Source of the DNA: an uncultured Verrucomicrobiota bacterium
GTDB taxonomy: Bacteria; Verrucomicrobiota; Kiritimatiellia; RFP12; UBA1067
Direction of reading: 5' to 3'
Assembly (NCBI GenBank): GCA_946628745.1
Contig: CAMOXA010000080.1
Location: 1 to 6,969, forward strand
DNA: 6,969 nucleotides
Shown: one piece after another, positions 1 through 4,209 of the stretch
How positions within the stretch are numbered: the stretch's first letter is position 1
Layout: each line of letters opens with the position of its first letter
Notes under the pieces: generated by a model
What the model saw: the letters and a program-made list of their open reading frames with translations, nothing else
Told to the model about the DNA's origin: nothing
The model's database searches: none
Made by a program: the position numbers and the translations under genes

Positions 1-545
1 CGGACAACGTAGTCGGCGGCAGACTCGCCGCGGAGCGGATCGTGAGCGCAGGTCACCGCTGCCTTGCGTTTATCGGCGACCTCGTGGCCGATACGGTTCG
101 CGAGCGCTGGAGCGGATTCTCGAAGCTCGCCGCCGATCTGACGGGGGAGATTCCGCTCAAGTACGATGTGAAGGGCGAGGATCGACTCGGCGACTGGGGG
201 ACGGAGGTGCGCTCCGCCGTCGTACGCATCGTGAAGCGCAAGGTGCGTCCGACCGCCGTCTTCTGCTCGTGCGACGCGATTGCGCGGCACGCGATGAGGG
301 CATTTGCGGCAGTCGGCATTTCGGTTCCGGGCGACATTTCGCTCGTCGGATTCGACGACGACCCGATTGCCGAGTGGACGACTCCCGCGCTCACGACCGT
401 CCGCCAGGATTTTTCGGCGATGGGCCGCGAGGCGGTAAAGGCGCTTGTCGCGCGGATCGCGAAGCCCTACGGGCAGGGCGCTACGGTCGCCGTGCCGGTG
501 GAATTTGTCGCAAGGGAGTCTCTGGCCAGAATCAAAACACGGTGA
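1..545 (+). CDS. LacI-family transcriptional regulator, C-terminal part (5' end outside window)
   Basis: This is the effector-binding part of a LacI/GalR-type DNA-binding regulator. The frame is open from the first complete codon (position 3) to the TGA at 543-545. An internal ATG at 42 is not the real start, because the upstream codons read DNVVGGRLAAERIVSAGHR, the conserved family segment leading into the 'GHR-x-x-x-FIG' strand. Further on are 'AVFCSCDAIARHAMRAF', then 'ISVPGDISLVGFDDD' (VGFDDD at 345-362) and 'PALTTVRQDFSAMGREA', all hallmarks of the periplasmic-binding-protein-like sensor domain (PF13377 type). The helix-turn-helix lies upstream of the window. The known family role is to bind a sugar or related metabolite and change operator affinity; the ligand is not predictable here. 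It lies 48 bp upstream of, and in the same direction as, an adhesin-like gene and glycosidase genes, so control of that set is a reasonable inference. Family identity is very secure. Confidence 0.95.
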   Translation, partial: DNVVGGRLAAERIVSAGHRCLAFIGDLVADTVRERWSGFSKLAADLTGEIPLKYDVKGEDRLGDWGTEVRSAVVRIVKRKVRPTAVFCSCDAIARHAMRAFAAVGISVPGDISLVGFDDDPIAEWTTPALTTVRQDFSAMGREAVKALVARIAKPYGQGATVAVPVEFVARESLARIKTR

Positions 546-593
546 CAATCAAATACTTTCAAGCAGGCACATCAAAAACAACGGAGGAAACAT
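546..593 (+). other. Short intergenic spacer, LacI-type gene to adhesin-like gene
   Basis: This AT-richer 48-bp gap holds the ribosome binding site of the next gene and little else. I see no GC-rich hairpin followed by a T run, no clear -35/-10 pair and no LacI-type palindromic operator. A 7-base direct repeat (aatcaaa at 531-537 and 547-553) straddles the regulator's stop codon and is probably chance. The absence of a terminator suggests read-through from the regulator gene into the next gene. Confidence 0.5.
583..587 (+). promoter_or_regulatory. Shine-Dalgarno site (GGAGG) of the adhesin-like gene
   Basis: A perfect GGAGG lies 6 nt before the ATG at 594. It fixes this start codon and indicates efficient canonical initiation. 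Confidence 0.85.
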
Positions 594-2663
594 ATGAAAA
601 AGACAGTAGCGGTTTTGCTTCTCGGCGGCGTATTCGCCGGGGCGCACACGATCAAAGCGGAAACAGGCTGGAACACCAACGACGGCGGGTCGTTGCAGTT
701 CCTCGATCCCGCCAACTGGAACGAGGGCGACATCAACGGAATTTTCCCAGCCGGCTGGGCACCGACTGCCGTGCTAAGCCTTCGCCTCACGAACGATTGG
801 ACCGGAACTCTGACGTTTCAGGGCAGCGTCGCCAAGGATACGACGTTCTACGGACGTTCGGACAACGACTCGAAGGCGCAGAACAGAACCATCGCACTGG
901 ACGGCGACATTCTTGTCCAGCCCTCTGCATCCGACGGTAAACTCGTATTCGATGCGACGGTCGGCTTCGATCTCGGCGGCGAGACGCGGTCGTTCCTCTA
1001 CTATGCGCCATCGACTAAAGTGACGGCGGACAAGTTCCGTGTTTCCGGTCCTATTGCAAACGGCAATCTGATTCTCGGCGGCTACGGTGCGGGCATGACC
1101 CTCGTTGGAGATGCCGCAGTCGGCGGCGATGTCACCGTACTGCCGAACACGACGCTTGTCGTAAACTGGGCGACACCGGGCTCCACTGTACGCCGCGCTA
1201 ATGATGTGGAACTCCATCGCGCGACTTTTGCTGTCAGTGCCTATCGTGGCGATGATACGTCGGTGATTGACGCGTTGCGCGTGTCTGGAAAGGATGCTGC
1301 CGGCGTTTCTGTCCTTACGCTCGCGCACAACAATCACGTCGGCACGCTTTACGCAGATTCGCTTAACATCTCCGATGGCGGAACGCTGGCAGTTATGGCT
1401 AACGACCTTGGTGCCGCAGCTGACGCGGCGACGCGCCTCCGGTTCGCAAATGCCCCTGCGCTTGCAGGCGATGCCGGCGCATCCGGAACGCCCGGCGCGG
1501 CTGTTCTGCCCGGCGTCGTAATCGGCACGGCGGCCAACGCGTTGCCGACGGGCACTATCAACAACAGCGAGAACTACAACGGACTCTTTCTCGCGACCTA
1601 CGACGCAGAGGTTGGTGTACGCCGTCTTTCCGATGACGAAATTGCGTATGACGTTTCAGGTACGGAAGCCGTCAATCTTGTCGTCACCAATGGTGCACCA
1701 CTCGCGATCTCCGGCGATGCCGAGGTCAATTCGCTGCAGCTTGTCGCGAGACATTACCGCCACGCCGTCCCGGAGATTTCTGGAGACGGGACGCTGACTG
1801 TGAAGAGCGGCATGATTCTCATGACGGTACCGAAGAACGGTGCGAACTTGGATGTCGGCGTCGATTTCGGCGCGGTGCAGGGGCGGTTCATTGCTGTCGG
1901 CCCCTACGGCGAACAGGCGAAGATTCTCAAATCTGTCCACGGCACAGGCGGACTGGTGTTCTCGAAGGGAATGGCGACATCCTTCGACACGACAGTTATG
2001 CCCACGTCCAGCGCGCGTGGTTTTGCTGTTTCTTCGGCGGCCGATTCCGATTATACCGGCGACACATATGTGCAGTGCGTCGTGGAAGTCGGCTCAAACG
2101 ATTTTCTGCCCCACGGCACCCGCAAAGGCGACACGATCGTGAACGGCTGCCTCTCCTTCGGGACAATCGCAATCAACGGTCTCTATGGCACTGGCGCCGT
2201 GCGCGGCACGTCTCTGACTGTCGGCGAAGACGGATCGGACAGCTGCTTCGACGGTACTGGCTATTTGACGAGCGCTCTCAACATCGCTGGCGGCAAGTTT
2301 GATCTTGAGGGAACAATAGCGGATGGCGCAGTGAATGTCGCATCCGGCGCGGCAATCGGCGGGAGCGGTACGATTCAGACTTCCCTTGATTTTGCCGACG
2401 GCTCCAAGCTCGCGGTAAATGTTGTCGACGGCGACGCATCCTGCCTGAGCGTGGCCGGTGCTGTAACTGGCGGCCCGGTGACTGTCGATGCCGACGTCTC
2501 CGGCGGCAAGTGGAGGGCCGAGAGGTGCATCCTCAGAAGCGAAAGAGGCATAACCGCAACCTTCAGAAAGGGAGCCGCGGTCGGCGCGCTCGCTTTCAAA
2601 AACGAGGGAAAGGAACTCTGGGCCGCGCCCAAGACATCCGGCCTCGCGGTGATCATCAAGTAA
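594..2663 (+). CDS. Exported beta-helix protein with autotransporter-associated repeat (adhesin-like)
   Basis: This is a 689-residue protein with no recognisable catalytic domain. The N-terminus (MKK, then hydrophobic TVAVLLLGGVFAGA) is a Sec signal peptide, with possible cleavage after A17 or A22. Residues 23-45 (GWNTNDGGSLQFLDPANWNEGD) resemble the 'W...W' opening common in large surface proteins of PVC bacteria. The remainder is rich in G, A, T, V, N and D with short alternating strands, as in a right-handed beta-helix. Residues about 450-520 match the autotransporter-associated beta-strand repeat (PATR) pattern: GGLVFSKG, then YTGDTYV (487-493), then a GTRKGDTIVNGCLSF stretch. A glycine-rich helix-like run follows to about residue 640. 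No C-terminal beta-barrel, LPXTG or PEP-CTERM signal is visible; the chain ends ELWAAPKTSGLAVIIK. It is probably a surface or periplasmic binding or structural protein. Location among glycosidase genes suggests glycan or host contact, but this is inference. Confidence 0.75.
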   Translation: MKKTVAVLLLGGVFAGAHTIKAETGWNTNDGGSLQFLDPANWNEGDINGIFPAGWAPTAVLSLRLTNDWTGTLTFQGSVAKDTTFYGRSDNDSKAQNRTIALDGDILVQPSASDGKLVFDATVGFDLGGETRSFLYYAPSTKVTADKFRVSGPIANGNLILGGYGAGMTLVGDAAVGGDVTVLPNTTLVVNWATPGSTVRRANDVELHRATFAVSAYRGDDTSVIDALRVSGKDAAGVSVLTLAHNNHVGTLYADSLNISDGGTLAVMANDLGAAADAATRLRFANAPALAGDAGASGTPGAAVLPGVVIGTAANALPTGTINNSENYNGLFLATYDAEVGVRRLSDDEIAYDVSGTEAVNLVVTNGAPLAISGDAEVNSLQLVARHYRHAVPEISGDGTLTVKSGMILMTVPKNGANLDVGVDFGAVQGRFIAVGPYGEQAKILKSVHGTGGLVFSKGMATSFDTTVMPTSSARGFAVSSAADSDYTGDTYVQCVVEVGSNDFLPHGTRKGDTIVNGCLSFGTIAINGLYGTGAVRGTSLTVGEDGSDSCFDGTGYLTSALNIAGGKFDLEGTIADGAVNVASGAAIGGSGTIQTSLDFADGSKLAVNVVDGDASCLSVAGAVTGGPVTVDADVSGGKWRAERCILRSERGITATFRKGAAVGALAFKNEGKELWAAPKTSGLAVIIK

Positions 2664-2712
2664 CAGCGCGTGGCAAATATTACGCACTGCAGGGAACAAA
2701 AAGGAATACGCC
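2664..2712 (+). other. Short intergenic spacer, adhesin-like gene to GH5 gene
   Basis: This 49-bp gap has no hairpin-plus-T terminator and no convincing promoter. Two purine-rich tracts are present (agggaa near 2691 and aaggaa at 2701-2706), the second correctly spaced for the GH5 start. Co-transcription of the two genes is likely. Confidence 0.5.
2701..2706 (+). promoter_or_regulatory. Shine-Dalgarno site (AAGGAA) of the GH5 gene
   Basis: AAGGAA ends 6 nt before the ATG at 2713. It supports that start over the in-frame ATG two codons later (2719), which would sit 12 nt away. Confidence 0.7.
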
Positions 2713-4209
2713 ATGTACATGAGAAAAGCAGCATTCGCGACGCTTGCGGCATTTGCGGTGTCGTCGCTCTTCGCCGCCAACCTGGTTCCTGAAGGCAGGC
2801 GCAATGCCGCCGTGCCGTTCAAGGGCGCGGGGCAGATGAGCCTCGTATACACGCCCGTCTTCTTCCCGAAGGGAACGGAAGCCGCGGTCTTTACGTGCGA
2901 AGTGAAATACGACGGCGTAGAGCAGGGCGCGCAGAAATGGTTCGACGCCAGAATCATGACGGATTTCATAGACTCGAACTGCAAGAAGGCGAAGGGCGGT
3001 CCCGCGATCGGCGGATGGAAAGGCTCGCATGACTGGATGCAAGTGCGCAAGACTTTCGAAGTGCCTCACGGGGTCGCCGGAATCGCGCTCATGCCGGCGC
3101 TTTTCAAAGTAAAGGCTGGTTCGTTCGAGGTCCGCAACATGAGCCTCGAGCCAATCAGCGCAATAGACGCGGCACTGGACGGCGTAAAGCGCAGCGAGAC
3201 GCTGAACGTGAAACCGCAATGGACGACGCGTCCAATCAAAGTGCGCGGCAACAGGTTGACGGACGCGGCAAGCGGCGGGGAAATATGGCTTCAGGGCGCT
3301 GCAGTGCCGTCGCTGGAGTGGGGGCCCGGTGGCGACAATATCATGAAGTCGGTTACGAACCTGGTCGAGAAGTGGAACGCCAACACTGTCCGCCTCGCGG
3401 TGCATTCAAGCTACTGGTTCGGGCGCGGCAAGTGGCAGAACAGGAAAAACGGACTCGACCGCTATCGCGGGCTTGTCGACGAAGTCGCGGACTATATGCA
3501 GAGCCGCGGCAAATACATGATTCTCGATCTTCACGAATACCGTGCGCCCAGGCCGCACCATGCGGCGTTCTGGCTCGATGCCGCAACTCGCTACAAGAAC
3601 CATCCCGGCGTTATATTCGGGCTTCTCAACGAGCCGCATGACATCAGCTGGGAAGTTTGGCGAAACGGCGGCATGACCGGCGATGAAAAGACTGGAAGCG
3701 CCCACGCCGAGAACAACGAAAAACTTGTCGGCGAGATGACGATCGGAATGCAGAAGCTTGTTGAGATTGTCCGTTCCACCGGCGCGAAGAACCTTGTTTC
3801 CGTCAGTGGCCTCGACTGGGGATATACGCTTTCGGGAGTGTTGAACGGCTATGCCATAGATGACGGGAATCTGATGTACGAGTCGCATTGCTATCCGTGG
3901 AAGCGCGGTTGGAAGAAGGCTTTTCTCGACGTTGCCGCAAAGTATCCCGTCCTCATGGGCGAGGTTGGCGCGCAGGACGTCCCGATGCCGTTTGAAAAAA
4001 AGGATGAATTCGTACCGCCTGGCGAATGGGTGCCCGACATGCTGGGGACGATTCAGAGATACAGGCTTAACTGGACTGCGTGGAGTTTCCATCCTAAGTG
4101 CAGCCCGTGCATGCTCAAGAATTGGGATTACGAGCCGACCTCCTACTGGGGCGAACCCGCGCAGCGAGCTCTTCGCGGCGAGAAGTTCGAGGCTGAAAAG
4201 ATATGGTGA
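2713..4209 (+). CDS. Secreted glycoside hydrolase family 5 (cellulase/mannanase superfamily) with N-terminal beta-sandwich-like module
   Basis: This 498-residue enzyme is predicted to cleave beta-linked glycans by a retaining mechanism. Residues 1-22 form a signal peptide (MYMRK, hydrophobic core, cut near LFA-AN). Residues about 23-160 look like a jelly-roll carbohydrate-binding-type module ('DWMQVRKTFEVP' and 'GSFEVRNMSLEP'). The GH5 TIM barrel spans about 175-485 and shows NTVRLAVH (R227), LDLHEYRAP (H274), GLLNEPHD with N306 and the acid/base E307, ESHCYPW (H392, Y394), VLMGEVGAQ with the nucleophile E417, and the beta-8 tryptophan in WTAWSFHP (W457). All expected GH5 catalytic positions are intact. 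GH5 includes endoglucanases, mannanases and many other specificities, so the substrate is undetermined. The neighbouring GH92 domain hints at a mannose-containing glycan. Its last codons overlap the start of the next gene, implying translational coupling. Confidence 0.9.
   Translation: MYMRKAAFATLAAFAVSSLFAANLVPEGRRNAAVPFKGAGQMSLVYTPVFFPKGTEAAVFTCEVKYDGVEQGAQKWFDARIMTDFIDSNCKKAKGGPAIGGWKGSHDWMQVRKTFEVPHGVAGIALMPALFKVKAGSFEVRNMSLEPISAIDAALDGVKRSETLNVKPQWTTRPIKVRGNRLTDAASGGEIWLQGAAVPSLEWGPGGDNIMKSVTNLVEKWNANTVRLAVHSSYWFGRGKWQNRKNGLDRYRGLVDEVADYMQSRGKYMILDLHEYRAPRPHHAAFWLDAATRYKNHPGVIFGLLNEPHDISWEVWRNGGMTGDEKTGSAHAENNEKLVGEMTIGMQKLVEIVRSTGAKNLVSVSGLDWGYTLSGVLNGYAIDDGNLMYESHCYPWKRGWKKAFLDVAAKYPVLMGEVGAQDVPMPFEKKDEFVPPGEWVPDMLGTIQRYRLNWTAWSFHPKCSPCMLKNWDYEPTSYWGEPAQRALRGEKFEAEKIW
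4188..4209 (+). promoter_or_regulatory. Overlapping stop/start junction with weak Shine-Dalgarno (translational coupling)
   Basis: The GH5 stop (TGA 4207-4209) overlaps the start of the next gene, which reads ATG-GTG at 4203-4208. GAGG at 4189-4192 lies 10 nt before the ATG and 13 nt before the GTG, slightly favouring the ATG. Starting at the GTG would give the common 4-bp GTGA overlap. Either way, ribosomes finishing GH5 are positioned to reinitiate. Confidence 0.65.

Noticed and set aside
546..593. Possible LacI operator or promoter in the first gap
   Set aside because: No palindrome or convincing -35/-10 pair could be found by eye; only a chance-level 7-base direct repeat is present.
269..940. 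223-codon + strand frame overlapping the LacI-type and adhesin-like genes
   Set aside because: Out of frame with both well-supported genes and arginine-rich, a typical GC-rich shadow.
2094..3050. 318-codon minus-strand open frame
   Set aside because: Spans the ends of two clear + strand genes and their gap; translation shows no domain features.
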